A stretch of 64,000 nt of DNA from an uncultured Prevotellaceae bacterium. GTDB taxonomy: Bacteria; Bacteroidota; Bacteroidia; Bacteroidales; Muribaculaceae. The stretch is taken from NCBI GenBank assembly GCA_900317325.1, contig ONGE01000010.1:37231-101230 (forward strand). The letters run 5' to 3'. Positions within the stretch are counted from its first letter, which is position 1; each line of letters starts with the position of its first letter. Position numbers and translations under genes: made by a program. The notes under the pieces are model-generated. The model was not told the DNA's origin. It saw only the letters and a program-made list of their open reading frames with translations, and did not search any database. This document shows, in pieces, positions 38,530 through 46,295 of the stretch.

Positions 38530-39661
38530 TGAGATGGAGCCGAATAAGGGGTATTTTGCCTTTATCAGCTACAGCTCGAAAGACACTAAATGGGGCAAAC
38601 GCCTCCAGAAAAAACTGGAGAATTACCGGATGCCCAAAAAACTGTGCGCCGAACACGGATGGGAACGCAAGCCGATGCGCCCTGTCTTCTTCGCGCCTAA
38701 CGACATTCAACCTGGCGGGTTGACCGAAGAGCTGAAGTCGCGTCTGCGGGCTTCCAAGCACCTGATTGTGATCGGTTCGCCCAACTCGGCCAAGAGTGAG
38801 TGGGTGGGCAAGGAAATCGAGTATTTCCACAGCCTGGGCCGTGCCGATAAGATTCATTATTTCATTGTTGACGGCCTGCCCAACAGCGGCAATCCCGACA
38901 CGGAGTGCTTCCACCCCAAATTGAAGGAGCTGGGGATGCCCGAGATTCTGGGAGTGAACATCCACGAGAAGAACTTTCGCTCGCCGTGGCTCAACAAGGA
39001 GCGTGCCTATGTGCAGCTGATATCGAAGATGATGGGCGTGGAGTTCGACGCCATCTGGCAGCGCCACAAACGCCTGCTCATCAATCTTGCCATTGCGTGG
39101 GCCATCGGTGCCCTGGCCGTGCTGGCTGCACTGGGATGGGTGTGGATGTCCAACCAGCCGTTTGACGCCCGCCTGGGGCTGAACGAGGTCTCCATCATCA
39201 ACGATCAGCTGCCGCCGCTGCATGATGCGGTGGTCACCTTGACGCTCGACAACGAGACCAAGATGGACACCATCCATGCCAACGCTGCCGCCCTGTTCGC
39301 CAACATCCCGCACCGTTTCTTGGGGCAGGAGGCGCACGTTACCTTCGAGGCACCCGACTTCCAGCCGCTGGATACCACGGTGAAACTCTCGCGCGACGTG
39401 AAGCTCAACATCAACCGCGATGCCAAGGTCTATGGTAATGTACATTTCACGCTGTGGAACCCCGCGACCGAGGCCGGAATCCCGAACTGCATCGTCACGA
39501 TTGCCGGACAGCAGGTAACCTCTGACGCCAAGGGCGAAGTAAGGCTCACGGTGCCTCTCGAGGCCCAGCGCCAGCGTTACCTCATCAAGGCGCCCTTCTC
39601 CCTGATGGGTGACACCATCTACATGCCCTGCGGCGAGAATGACGTGATCCAGAAAAAATGA
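38501..39661 (+). CDS. TIR-domain protein with one membrane segment and periplasmic Ig/CNA-like tail
   Basis: 386 residues from ATG 38501; ATGs at 38519 and 38534 (MEPNKGYFAFISYSSKD) are plausible, the last removing the overlap with the TPR gene. Residues 17-185 form a TIR domain: YFAFISYSSKDTKWGKRLQK as box 1, RPVFFAPNDIQPGG, and SEWVGKEIEYF, whose Glu105 sits at the catalytic position of NAD-cleaving TIRs. Residues about 192-216 are a transmembrane helix (LLINLAIAWAIGALAVLAAL). Residues about 225-386 look like two beta-rich domains, the last carboxypeptidase-regulatory-like (CIVTIAGQQVTSDAKGEVRL). The TIR has no signal peptide, so it should face the cytoplasm with the tail in the periplasm. 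Whether it is an NADase or a scaffold is unknown. Confidence 0.85.
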   Translation: MEEREQMRNDEMEPNKGYFAFISYSSKDTKWGKRLQKKLENYRMPKKLCAEHGWERKPMRPVFFAPNDIQPGGLTEELKSRLRASKHLIVIGSPNSAKSEWVGKEIEYFHSLGRADKIHYFIVDGLPNSGNPDTECFHPKLKELGMPEILGVNIHEKNFRSPWLNKERAYVQLISKMMGVEFDAIWQRHKRLLINLAIAWAIGALAVLAALGWVWMSNQPFDARLGLNEVSIINDQLPPLHDAVVTLTLDNETKMDTIHANAAALFANIPHRFLGQEAHVTFEAPDFQPLDTTVKLSRDVKLNINRDAKVYGNVHFTLWNPATEAGIPNCIVTIAGQQVTSDAKGEVRLTVPLEAQRQRYLIKAPFSLMGDTIYMPCGENDVIQKK

Positions 39662-39682
39662 CCCGCACCCGCGCGACAAGAC

Positions 39683-39715
39683 AGAGCTCGGAGGACTTAC
39701 GGTCCTTCGAGCTCT
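39683..39715. terminator. Bidirectional hairpin between TIR gene and dipeptidase gene
   Basis: A 14-bp stem with one mismatch (39683-39696 with 39702-39715) and a 5-base loop lies between two convergent genes. T-rich sequence on either side is modest. Confidence 0.6.
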
Positions 39716-39752
39716 CTTGAATTCTCTGAGTTAACTTAGATTCCTGAAAAAA

Positions 39753-40526
39753 CTACTTGGCGCTCGGGAGCGTGCGCACCGGGAAGTTGAAGTAGGTGTC
39801 GGGGAAAGGCTCGTTCTTCAACGTGAAGTGCCACCACTCGTTGTCCAGGGGCTTGAAGCCGTGACGCAGCATCGCGGCACGCAGCACCATGCGGTTGTAG
39901 AACTGCTCGCTGGTGAACGTGGGCACCGTCTGCTGGAAATCCAGCGTCTCGGGGTTGCCGCCGCCGTAGTCGGGGTGGCTCTCGATGCCGAACCAGTCGA
40001 ACGTGCCGCCCATGTCAACCTCCTTGCCGGTCTTCATGTCCACGATGGTCAGGTCGATTGTCGAGCCGCGCGAATGGCCGCTCTTGGTGGCCACATACTC
40101 GCCGTCGAACACCTCTTTCTTAGTCAAGCGGGGATAGAAATAGGCCTTGGTGACGGTATCGTTCACGTCCAGGGCCCAACGCATGAAGTGATCCACACCG
40201 CGTTGCGGACGGTAGGCATCATAGATCTTGATGCAGTAGCCGTGGCGCCTGAGGTCATCGCTCGCGGCACGCAGGCTGTCGGCAGCCACACGCGTCATCA
40301 GGGCGACGGGCTCCTCATAGCCGTCGATGCGTGCCCCCACAAAGTTGTAGGTGCTGAAGTAGCGGATTTCCAGAATCGCATCAGGCACCACGTCGGTGAT
40401 GTTCACAAACTGGCTCGAATCCATCGTCGGGTCCTTAGCCAGCGCCGTCTGTTGGGCACTCTTGCAGCCCGTGAGCAGGCCTGTCATCACGACCAGGGCT
40501 GCAGCAACCATCTTAACGTATCTCAT
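39753..40526 (-). CDS. D-alanyl-D-alanine dipeptidase (VanX/DdpX-like) lipoprotein
   Basis: 257 residues from ATG 40526 (MRYVKMVAAALVVMTGLLTGC, lipobox LTGC); ATG 40538 is possible, while 40559 falls inside the promoter. The M15 dipeptidase family signature is clear: EIRYFSTYNFVGARIDGY near the start, IYDAYRPQRG, the zinc motif SGHSRGSTIDLT, and EWWHF near the end. These enzymes cleave D-Ala-D-Ala; in commensals they are thought to recycle peptidoglycan-derived dipeptide rather than confer vancomycin resistance, and there are no vanHA genes nearby. Lipid anchoring puts it in the envelope, where it would act on free dipeptide. Confidence 0.85.
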   Translation of the reverse strand: MRYVKMVAAALVVMTGLLTGCKSAQQTALAKDPTMDSSQFVNITDVVPDAILEIRYFSTYNFVGARIDGYEEPVALMTRVAADSLRAASDDLRRHGYCIKIYDAYRPQRGVDHFMRWALDVNDTVTKAYFYPRLTKKEVFDGEYVATKSGHSRGSTIDLTIVDMKTGKEVDMGGTFDWFGIESHPDYGGGNPETLDFQQTVPTFTSEQFYNRMVLRAAMLRHGFKPLDNEWWHFTLKNEPFPDTYFNFPVRTLPSAK

Positions 40527-40556
40527 CTTGAATCTCATTAAAATTGAACGATGTCG

Positions 40557-40588
40557 CAAAGATACAACAAAAATATCAATTCCCGAAA
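40557..40588 (-). promoter_or_regulatory. Putative promoter of the dipeptidase gene
   Basis: Minus-strand TATCTTTG at 40564-40557 is an exact -7 box; TTTC at 40588-40585, 20 bases upstream, is one mismatch from TTTG. It decides against the earliest in-frame ATG at 40559. Confidence 0.55.
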
Positions 40589-40636
40589 GGCCGCGACACA
40601 GTCACGGCACAGACCGACCGCTAGTCGACCGGGCAG

Positions 40637-40819
40637 TCAGTCCATCTCGCCGTCCTTGTGCTTGAGTTTGCGGGTATAGGTTTTCTTGGAGCGGTGGACG
40701 CGGCTGGTGGCGTGGAAACCAGGGCCCAGCACCTCCTGCTCGCCCTCACGGTTACCGCGGCGCATCGCCTTGATCACGTCGTCCATGTTGACAGGCTGTT
40801 TCTTCTTTTTCTTTTTCAT
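40637..40819 (-). CDS. Small basic conserved protein
   Basis: 60 residues from the ATG at 40819, giving MKKKKKKQPVNMDDVIKAMR and ending with RSKKTYTRKLKHKDGEMD. A longer reading from 40888 adds a Cys/Gly-rich stretch with no supporting features. Short highly basic proteins with a V-H-(R/K)-S-K-K-x-Y-x-R-K ending recur in Bacteroidales genomes as conserved hypotheticals; this is from memory, not a search. It could be nucleic-acid binding. It sits alone between the dipeptidase and the etf end of the lysine cluster. Confidence 0.55.
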   Translation of the reverse strand: MKKKKKKQPVNMDDVIKAMRRGNREGEQEVLGPGFHATSRVHRSKKTYTRKLKHKDGEMD

Positions 40820-41053
40820 AACACCATCGCAGCAACAAAAACCATGCCAACACCCCACCCTGCCACTTCGGCCGAAAGCAGACATCAATCCATTTTCTCC
40901 TTTTTACCCTTTTTCTCATGTGCACACGCACCCGGACGGCCACGCCAAGGCGAGGCCCTACACGCACATGGGAGAAAAAAGAGAGGTTGCCGGATAGCTT
41001 AGTATCTAACGTGAGTTCAACAGAATCACTGATTATCAATCAGAGCGTTAGCA

Positions 41054-41341
41054 ACTCCACCTCTAAGATTAGAGGGGGGCAAGGGGGCGTTGATGCTACC
41101 GAATAGGGTTATTTGTCGCTATATGACGAACGCCCCCGCCCTAACGGGCACCCCCTCTTGAGCAAGAGGGGGGAATTGAGTATCAGCACTTTATTATTAT
41201 TGGACTCACTTTATCTCTTGTTCTTCTCTTTTTGGGGAGGCTGGCGTGAAAAAAGCAAGGGCGGATGCCGTGGTGGCGCCCGCCCTTGGTTATTGGGGTT
41301 ATCAACGCCCCCTGGCCCCCTCTAATCTTAGAGGGGGAACT
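41054..41341. repeat. Inverted repeat pair of palindromic G/C-run elements
   Basis: Arm 1 (41056-41095) and arm 2 (41301-41341) are near-identical in opposite orientation. Each holds a 22-base palindrome of the form CCCCCTCTAA/TTAGAGGGGG followed by a GGGGGCGTTGAT segment. A third palindrome, CCCCCTCTTG/CAAGAGGGGG, lies between at 41151-41172. The layout resembles a REP doublet (REPIN) or a small non-autonomous element. No transposase is present. Confidence 0.6.
41249..41288 (-). terminator. Intrinsic terminator of the lysine fermentation cluster
   Basis: Read on the minus strand, a perfect 9-bp stem (41288-41280 with 41264-41256) is followed after one base by six T residues (41254-41249). 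It lies about 70 bases after the etfA stop. Confidence 0.8.
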
Positions 41342-41357
41342 GTTGTTGGGGGTTGGT

Positions 41358-42374
41358 TTATTTCTCGAGTTCTTTCTTGATGCGCTCGGTGAGCATGGGG
41401 ACAATCTTGTGGAGGTCGCCTACGATGCCCAGGTCGGCAACGCTGAAGATGGGAGCGAACTTGTCCTTGTTGATGGCGATGATGAAATCGCTCTCCTCCA
41501 TACCTGCGAGGTGCTGGATGGCACCGCTGATACCGCAAGCCATGTAGAGGTTGGGACGCACGGTCTTACCCGTCTGGCCCACCTGACACTCGTGAGGCAT
41601 CACGCCGTTATCGACCATAGCACGCGACGAAGCCACCTGTCCGCCGAGCACGTCGGCGAGAGCCTGCAGCTTGTCGAAGCCTTCCTTGTCGTGCACACCG
41701 CGACCACCGCTGACGAGGATCTTGGCCTCGGCGATGTCGGCCATCTGCTTGTCGGCCTTGATGGTCTTGACGAGTTTCACCTTGAACTTGCTGGCGTCGA
41801 ACTTGGGAGCGAACTCGGTAACGGTGCCCTCGCGGCCAGCCTGGCGCTGCATCTTCTGCATCACGCCGGGGCGCACGGTCGACATCTGCGGACGGTTGTT
41901 CGGGCAGATGATGGTAGCCATCAGGTTACCGCCAAATGCGGGACGCGTCATGCGGAATTCGGGCTCACCATTGGCATCGGGTTCGATTTCGAGCTTGGTG
42001 CAGTCGGCGGTCAGACCGGTCTTGAGGCGCGAAGCGATGCGCGGTGCCAGGTCACGGCCGATGGTGGTTGCACCATAGAGCACGATGCTGGGCTTGCGGT
42101 CCAGGATGATCTGGCCGACAGCCTGTGAATACTGTTCGCTGAGGAAGTCCTTCAACTCGGGGGCATCAACCACGATGACCTCGTCGGCACCCTGCTCGAT
42201 GAGCATCTGAGCCTGGTCCTTGATACCCTCACCCAGGAGCATAGCCACCACCTTCTCACCGAGGGCGTCGGCCAGGTCGCGGGCCTTACCTAAAAGTTCG
42301 AGTGCAACGGGCTGGATGACCCCTTCGCGCTGCTCAGCAAAAACGAATACGTTCTTATAATCTTTCTTATCCAT
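41358..42374 (-). CDS. etfA: Electron transfer flavoprotein alpha subunit
   Basis: 338 residues, full length. N-terminal ETF alpha/beta domain (FVFAEQREGVIQPVALELLG), then the conserved C-terminal FAD-binding domain with VSGGRGV, ASSRAMVDNG, VGQTGKTVRPNLYMACGISG and INKDKFAPIFSVADLGIVGD. It pairs with EtfB to carry electrons to or from butyryl-CoA dehydrogenase. The last gene of the cluster: crotonyl-CoA reduction is the electron sink of the pathway. It follows etfB by 103 bases that include a repeat-type hairpin. Confidence 0.95.
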   Translation of the reverse strand: MDKKDYKNVFVFAEQREGVIQPVALELLGKARDLADALGEKVVAMLLGEGIKDQAQMLIEQGADEVIVVDAPELKDFLSEQYSQAVGQIILDRKPSIVLYGATTIGRDLAPRIASRLKTGLTADCTKLEIEPDANGEPEFRMTRPAFGGNLMATIICPNNRPQMSTVRPGVMQKMQRQAGREGTVTEFAPKFDASKFKVKLVKTIKADKQMADIAEAKILVSGGRGVHDKEGFDKLQALADVLGGQVASSRAMVDNGVMPHECQVGQTGKTVRPNLYMACGISGAIQHLAGMEESDFIIAINKDKFAPIFSVADLGIVGDLHKIVPMLTERIKKELEK

Positions 42375-42381
42375 AATATTC

Positions 42382-42473
42382 AGTTTTTTAGTTTTTAGTC
42401 CTTAGTTTCTGGTCCTTAGTTAGCATCCGCCAGTAGCTGACAACTAACAACTAAGGACTAGGGACTATAAACT
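42382..42473 (-). repeat. Intergenic repeat/hairpin between etfB and etfA
   Basis: Copy of a recurring spacer motif: AGTTTCTGGTCCTTAGT (42404-42420) followed by a complementary run (AACTAAGGACTAGGGACT, 42448-42466), able to fold into a long imperfect stem around a loop containing GCATCCGCCA. Confidence 0.7.
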
Positions 42474-42477
42474 CCTC

Positions 42478-43260
42478 TTAGATAATGTGTTTAACTTTCA
42501 GTTGATTGACAATCAGCTCAACAGCCTCTTCGGGAGTCACCTCGTGAACCTCGCCCGGAGCCTTCATGGCCTTGGGGAAGGACTTGAACACCTTGGTGGG
42601 CGAACCGGCGAGACCCAGCTTGCCTTCCTCGACGTCGATCTTGTCGGCACTCCATACCTCGACTTCCTTGTCGTAGGCCTCCATGATGCCGCTCACGCTC
42701 ATGTAGCGGGCATCAAAGGCCGAGGCCAGCACGGTCAGCAGGCACTTGCCCTCGACCTCGAGAACCTGTACGCCGTCCTCGTTCTCCTTGTCCACCTGCA
42801 GGTTGCCGTTGGGCAGCACCTTGGCATCGGCCACGTAGGTGATCTGGGGCAGGTCGAGGTGCTCGGCGAGCTCGGGACCCACCTGGGCGGTGTCACCGTC
42901 GATAGCCTGACGGCCAGCGATGATGAGGTCATAGTCCAGCACGCGGCACAGGCCCGACAGGGCGTAGGAAGTGGCCAGCGTATCGGCGCCGGCGAACTTG
43001 CGGTCACTCAGCAGGATGGCACGGTCGGCACCCATAGCGAGTGCCTCGCGCAGCATGACATCGGCTTGGGGCGGACCCATCGAGATAACGGTGACGTTGG
43101 CACCGAACTGGTCTTTGAGTCTCAAAGCGAGCTCGAGGCCACCCTTGTCATCGGGGTTCATGATGCTGGGAACGCCTTCACGAATCAAAGTACCCTTCAC
43201 GGGGTCAATCTTGACAACGGTGGTGTCGGGGACTTGTTTTACACAAACTATAATGTTCAT
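42478..43260 (-). CDS. etfB: Electron transfer flavoprotein beta subunit, bifurcating-type sequence
   Basis: 260 residues. Starts MNIIVCVKQVPDTTVVKIDP, with GTLIREGVPSIMNPDDKGGL, VISMGPPQADVMLREALAMG, and AGRQAIDGDTAQVGPELAEH. These segments closely resemble the EtfB of Clostridia and Negativicutes that carry out flavin-based electron bifurcation (from family knowledge). If so, the Etf-Bcd complex would couple NADH oxidation to both crotonyl-CoA and ferredoxin reduction. That coupling is inference. Located between bcd and etfA in the classic bcd-etfB-etfA order. Confidence 0.93.
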   Translation of the reverse strand: MNIIVCVKQVPDTTVVKIDPVKGTLIREGVPSIMNPDDKGGLELALRLKDQFGANVTVISMGPPQADVMLREALAMGADRAILLSDRKFAGADTLATSYALSGLCRVLDYDLIIAGRQAIDGDTAQVGPELAEHLDLPQITYVADAKVLPNGNLQVDKENEDGVQVLEVEGKCLLTVLASAFDARYMSVSGIMEAYDKEVEVWSADKIDVEEGKLGLAGSPTKVFKSFPKAMKAPGEVHEVTPEEAVELIVNQLKVKHII

Positions 43261-43264
43261 AATT

Positions 43265-43347
43265 CAGTTTCTGGTTTCTGGTTTCTAGTTTCCGGTCTAT
43301 CGCCTATAGTTGTGACTAAGGACTATGGACCAGGGACTAGAGACTCG
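43265..43347 (-). repeat. Intergenic repeat/hairpin between bcd and etfB
   Basis: Same family as the other spacers: tandem TTTCTGGTTTCTGGTTTCTAG at one side and GACTAAGGACTATGGACCAG at the other, roughly complementary. Confidence 0.6.
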
Positions 43348-43348
43348 T

Positions 43349-44488
43349 TTATTTAAATAATTGACCGGCGATGACCATGCGCTGAACCTCGGATGTACCT
43401 TCGTAGATCTCGGTAATCTTAGCGTCACGCATCATGCGCTCAACAGGATATTCACGCGTGTAACCATAGCCACCGTGGAACTGTACGGCCTTGGTCGTCA
43501 CTTCCATAGCGGTCTCGGCAGCAAAGAGCTTTGCCATAGCGGCATCGGCGCTGTAGGGCAGGTGCATGTCCTTCTTCCATGCGGCACTGCGCACGAGCAG
43601 ACGGGCAGCCTCGACCTTGGTCTTGAGGTCGGCCATCTGGAACTGGGTGTTCTGGAACTTGGCGATAGCACGGCCAAACTGCTTGCGCTCCTTGGTGTAC
43701 TTCACGGTCTCGTCCATAGCGCCCTGAGCGATGCCGAGGGCCTGCGAGGCGATACCGATGCGGCCGCCGTCGAGCGTCATCATGGCAATCTTGAAGCCCT
43801 TGCCGAGCTGGCCGAGGAGGTTCTCCTTGGGCACGATGCAGTTCTCGAAAATCAGCTCACAGGTAGCGCTGCCGCGGATACCCATCTTCAACTCCTTCTT
43901 GCCGATGGAGAAGCCGGGCATGTCTCTCTCGACGATGAAGGCCGAGATACCCTTGGTGCCCTGGGACTTGTCGGTCATGGCCATCACGATGAACACGTGG
44001 GCGTTAGAAGCGTTGGTGATGAAAATCTTGGAGCCGTTGAGCACCCAGTGGTCGCCAGCATCGACAGCGGTGGTCTGCTGCATGGCGGCATCGGTACCGG
44101 CATTGGGCTCGGTGAGACCAAAGGCGCCAATCCACTCACCCGAAGCGAGCTTGGGCAAGTATTTCATCTTCTGCTCCTCGGTGCCGTGCTCCAGGATGGG
44201 AGCCATGCACAGCGAGGTGTGGGCCGAGAGGACAACACCCGTCGTCGCGCACACGCGGGACAGCTCCTCAACAGCCATGATATACATCTGCACGGTACCA
44301 CCGGCACCGCCATACTGCTTGGGAATAGGAATACCCATCATACCGAGTTTACCCATCTTCTCGACGGTCTCGATAGGGAAGCGTTCCTGCTCATCGATCT
44401 CGGCGGCAAGGGGCTTCACCTCGTTCTCTGCAAATGAGCGAACCATCTGCAAGAACAGTTGTTCAGTCTTAGAATAGCTAAAATCCAT
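43349..44488 (-). CDS. bcd: Butyryl-CoA dehydrogenase
   Basis: 379 residues, usual length. Acyl-CoA dehydrogenase domains in order: helical N-terminus (FSYSKTEQLFLQMVRSFAEN), beta domain with GAFGLTEPNAGTDA and KIFITNASNAHV, helical C-terminus with GRIGIASQALGIAQGA, HGGYGYTREYPVERMMRDAK and the IYEGTSEVQRM motif that contains the catalytic Glu of short-chain enzymes. It reduces crotonyl-CoA to butyryl-CoA with EtfAB. Crotonyl-CoA comes from Kal (lysine carbon) or from Hbd/Crt. Confidence 0.95.
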   Translation of the reverse strand: MDFSYSKTEQLFLQMVRSFAENEVKPLAAEIDEQERFPIETVEKMGKLGMMGIPIPKQYGGAGGTVQMYIMAVEELSRVCATTGVVLSAHTSLCMAPILEHGTEEQKMKYLPKLASGEWIGAFGLTEPNAGTDAAMQQTTAVDAGDHWVLNGSKIFITNASNAHVFIVMAMTDKSQGTKGISAFIVERDMPGFSIGKKELKMGIRGSATCELIFENCIVPKENLLGQLGKGFKIAMMTLDGGRIGIASQALGIAQGAMDETVKYTKERKQFGRAIAKFQNTQFQMADLKTKVEAARLLVRSAAWKKDMHLPYSADAAMAKLFAAETAMEVTTKAVQFHGGYGYTREYPVERMMRDAKITEIYEGTSEVQRMVIAGQLFK

Positions 44489-44490
44489 AT

Positions 44491-44618
44491 TAGTTTCTAG
44501 TTTCTGGTCCTTAGTTTTTAGTTTTTAGTCCCTAGTCCTTAGTCCCTAGTCCCAGTTGGCATCCGCCAACGGTGAACTGCTAAGAGGCTATGGAACGAAG
44601 ACTAAAAACTAAGGACTG
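44491..44618 (-). repeat. Intergenic repeat/hairpin between hbd and bcd
   Basis: Contains AGTTTCTGGTCCTTAGT (44499-44515), then tandem AGTCCCTAGTCCTTAGTCCC, a loop with TTGGCATCCGCCAA (itself a small palindrome), and a complementary ACTAAAAACTAAGGACT arm at 44600-44616. Confidence 0.7.
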
Positions 44619-44625
44619 ATAATGA

Positions 44626-45462
44626 TTAATACTTATAGAAGCCTTCTCCCGTCTTGCGGCCCAGCAGACCGGCGCGCACCATCTTGCGCAGCAGCGGGTG
44701 AGGACGATACTTGGGATCGCCGAACTCGTTGTAGAGCACCTCCATGATGGCGAGGTTCACGTCGTTGCCGATGAGGTCGGCCAGGGCGAGCGGGCCCATG
44801 GGATGGTTGGCACCCAGCATCATGCACTTGTCGATATCCTCGGCGCTGGCGATACCGTCGGCCAGGATACCCACTGCCTCGTTGATCATCGGGATAAGGA
44901 TGCGGTTAACGACAAAACCGGGGGCCTCGTTAACGGGCACGGGGGTCTTGCCGATCTCGGTCGTCAGATCAACGATGCACTTGGCGGTCTCCTCGCTAGT
45001 GAGCTGGCCCTTGATGACCTCGACGAGCGCCATGCGGTCGGCGGGGTTGAAGAAGTGGCAACCGATGAACTGTGCGGGACGGCTGGTGCAAGCAGCGATC
45101 TCGGTGATGGAGAGCGACGACGAGTTGGTGGCGAAGATGGTCTCGGGCTTGCAGATCTTGTCAAGCTCCATGAACACGTCCTTCTTCAACTGCATGTTCT
45201 CGACAGCAGCCTCGATAACGAGGTCGGCATCGGCAAAGGTGGCATAGTCGGTCGTGGTGGAGATGTTGGCCATGATGCCATCCATCTTCTCCTGAGTGAA
45301 TTTACCTTTCTCGACAAGCTTGGTGTAACCCTTGGCAATCGAAGCCATAGCCTTGTCAAGACTCTCCTGAGTGCGGCTCTTCATGACCACGGGCATCTTG
45401 GCGGCAAAAGCCTTGACGATACCCTTAGCCATCGTACCTGTTCCAATAACACAAATTTTCAT
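44626..45462 (-). CDS. hbd: 3-hydroxybutyryl-CoA dehydrogenase
   Basis: 278 residues. NAD-binding start [20 protein letters not shown] (GxGxMAxG rather than the usual GxGxMGxG), [12 protein letters not shown], the catalytic [18 protein letters not shown] segment with its His, and [18 protein letters not shown]; the C-terminal domain contains [13 protein letters not shown]. It interconverts acetoacetyl-CoA and 3-hydroxybutyryl-CoA. In the lysine route the CoA transferase makes acetoacetyl-CoA, so Hbd plus Crt offer a second path to crotonyl-CoA. Confidence 0.94.
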   Translation of the reverse strand: MKICVIGTGTMAKGIVKAFAAKMPVVMKSRTQESLDKAMASIAKGYTKLVEKGKFTQEKMDGIMANISTTTDYATFADADLVIEAAVENMQLKKDVFMELDKICKPETIFATNSSSLSITEIAACTSRPAQFIGCHFFNPADRMALVEVIKGQLTSEETAKCIVDLTTEIGKTPVPVNEAPGFVVNRILIPMINEAVGILADGIASAEDIDKCMMLGANHPMGPLALADLIGNDVNLAIMEVLYNEFGDPKYRPHPLLRKMVRAGLLGRKTGEGFYKY

Positions 45463-45502
45463 AATCTGTTCTATAATTAATTATTGTATTGATTAATGTT
45501 TA

Positions 45503-46279
45503 TTATTCTCCCTTAAAAGAAGCCTCACGCTTGTTGAGGAAAGCGTCCATGCCCTCCTTCTGGTCGGCCGTGGCAAAGCACTTGCCGAAGAGTTTGTTCT
45601 CCAGAGCGATGGCGCCGTCGGCATCCAGGTCATAACCCTCGTTGATGCTCTGCTTGGCCAGGCCGATGGCCACAGGCGCGTTCTTGAGCATCATGGCGGC
45701 CATTTCCATCGCCTTGCCCATCAGTTCGGCGGGCTCATAGACGGCGTTGACCAGACCGATGCGCAGGGCCTCGTCCGAGCGGATCACCTTGCCTGTGTAG
45801 ATCATCTCCTTGGCATAGCCCTGGCCGATGAGTTTGGGCAGGCGATAGGTTCCCGAGAAGCCGGGGATGATACCCAAGCCCACCTCGGGTTGACCGAACT
45901 TGGCATTAGCCGAGCAGATGCGGATGTCGCAAGACATGGCCAGCTCACAGCCACCACCCAGCGCAAAGCCGTTCACGGCAGCGATGACGGGGATGGGAAG
46001 CACCTCGATCTTGCGGAACACCTGAGCGCCCAGGCGGCCGAATTCATGGCCCTGAGCTTCGTTCAGGTGAACCATCTCCGAGATGTCGGCTCCGGCAACA
46101 AACGACTTCTCGCCGTCGCCGGTGATGATGAGCACGCGCGTGGTGGGCTCCAGGTTGTCGATAAAGTCGTTCAGTTCCTTGAGGATGCTCGAATTCAGGG
46201 CATTCAAGGTCTTGGGCGCCGAAATCGTCAACACGGTGACACCGTTGTTGTGCTCAATCTTCAAGAAATTATATTCCAT
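45503..46279 (-). CDS. crt: Enoyl-CoA hydratase / crotonase
   Basis: 258 residues. Crotonase fold with FVAGADISEM (oxyanion-forming segment), AAVNGFALGGGCELAMSCD and KFGQPEVGLGIIPGFSGT. The two catalytic glutamates are at Glu112 and Glu132, as in active hydratases. It dehydrates 3-hydroxybutyryl-CoA to crotonyl-CoA. 16 bases separate it from the CoA transferase beta subunit and 40 from hbd. Confidence 0.93.
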   Translation of the reverse strand: MEYNFLKIEHNNGVTVLTISAPKTLNALNSSILKELNDFIDNLEPTTRVLIITGDGEKSFVAGADISEMVHLNEAQGHEFGRLGAQVFRKIEVLPIPVIAAVNGFALGGGCELAMSCDIRICSANAKFGQPEVGLGIIPGFSGTYRLPKLIGQGYAKEMIYTGKVIRSDEALRIGLVNAVYEPAELMGKAMEMAAMMLKNAPVAIGLAKQSINEGYDLDADGAIALENKLFGKCFATADQKEGMDAFLNKREASFKGE

Positions 46280-46295
46280 GACTCGGGTGACGGGA

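Larger units (their letters stand above)
40820..41357. other. Intergenic region with palindromic repeats
   Basis: 538 bases without a supportable gene. From 41054 it is dominated by G/C-run palindromes and the etfA terminator, annotated separately; 40820-41050 shows no gene or clear signal. Confidence 0.6.

Noticed and set aside
39753-40526. Vancomycin resistance determinant
   Set aside because: No vanH, vanA/B ligase or vanRS nearby; a lipoprotein dipeptidase alone is not evidence of resistance.
41113-41325. 70-residue ORF in the palindromic region
   Set aside because: Composed of repeat and terminator sequence; no coding character.
41054-41341. CRISPR array from the repeated palindromes
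   Set aside because: Only two or three copies, inverted and irregularly spaced, with no cas genes.
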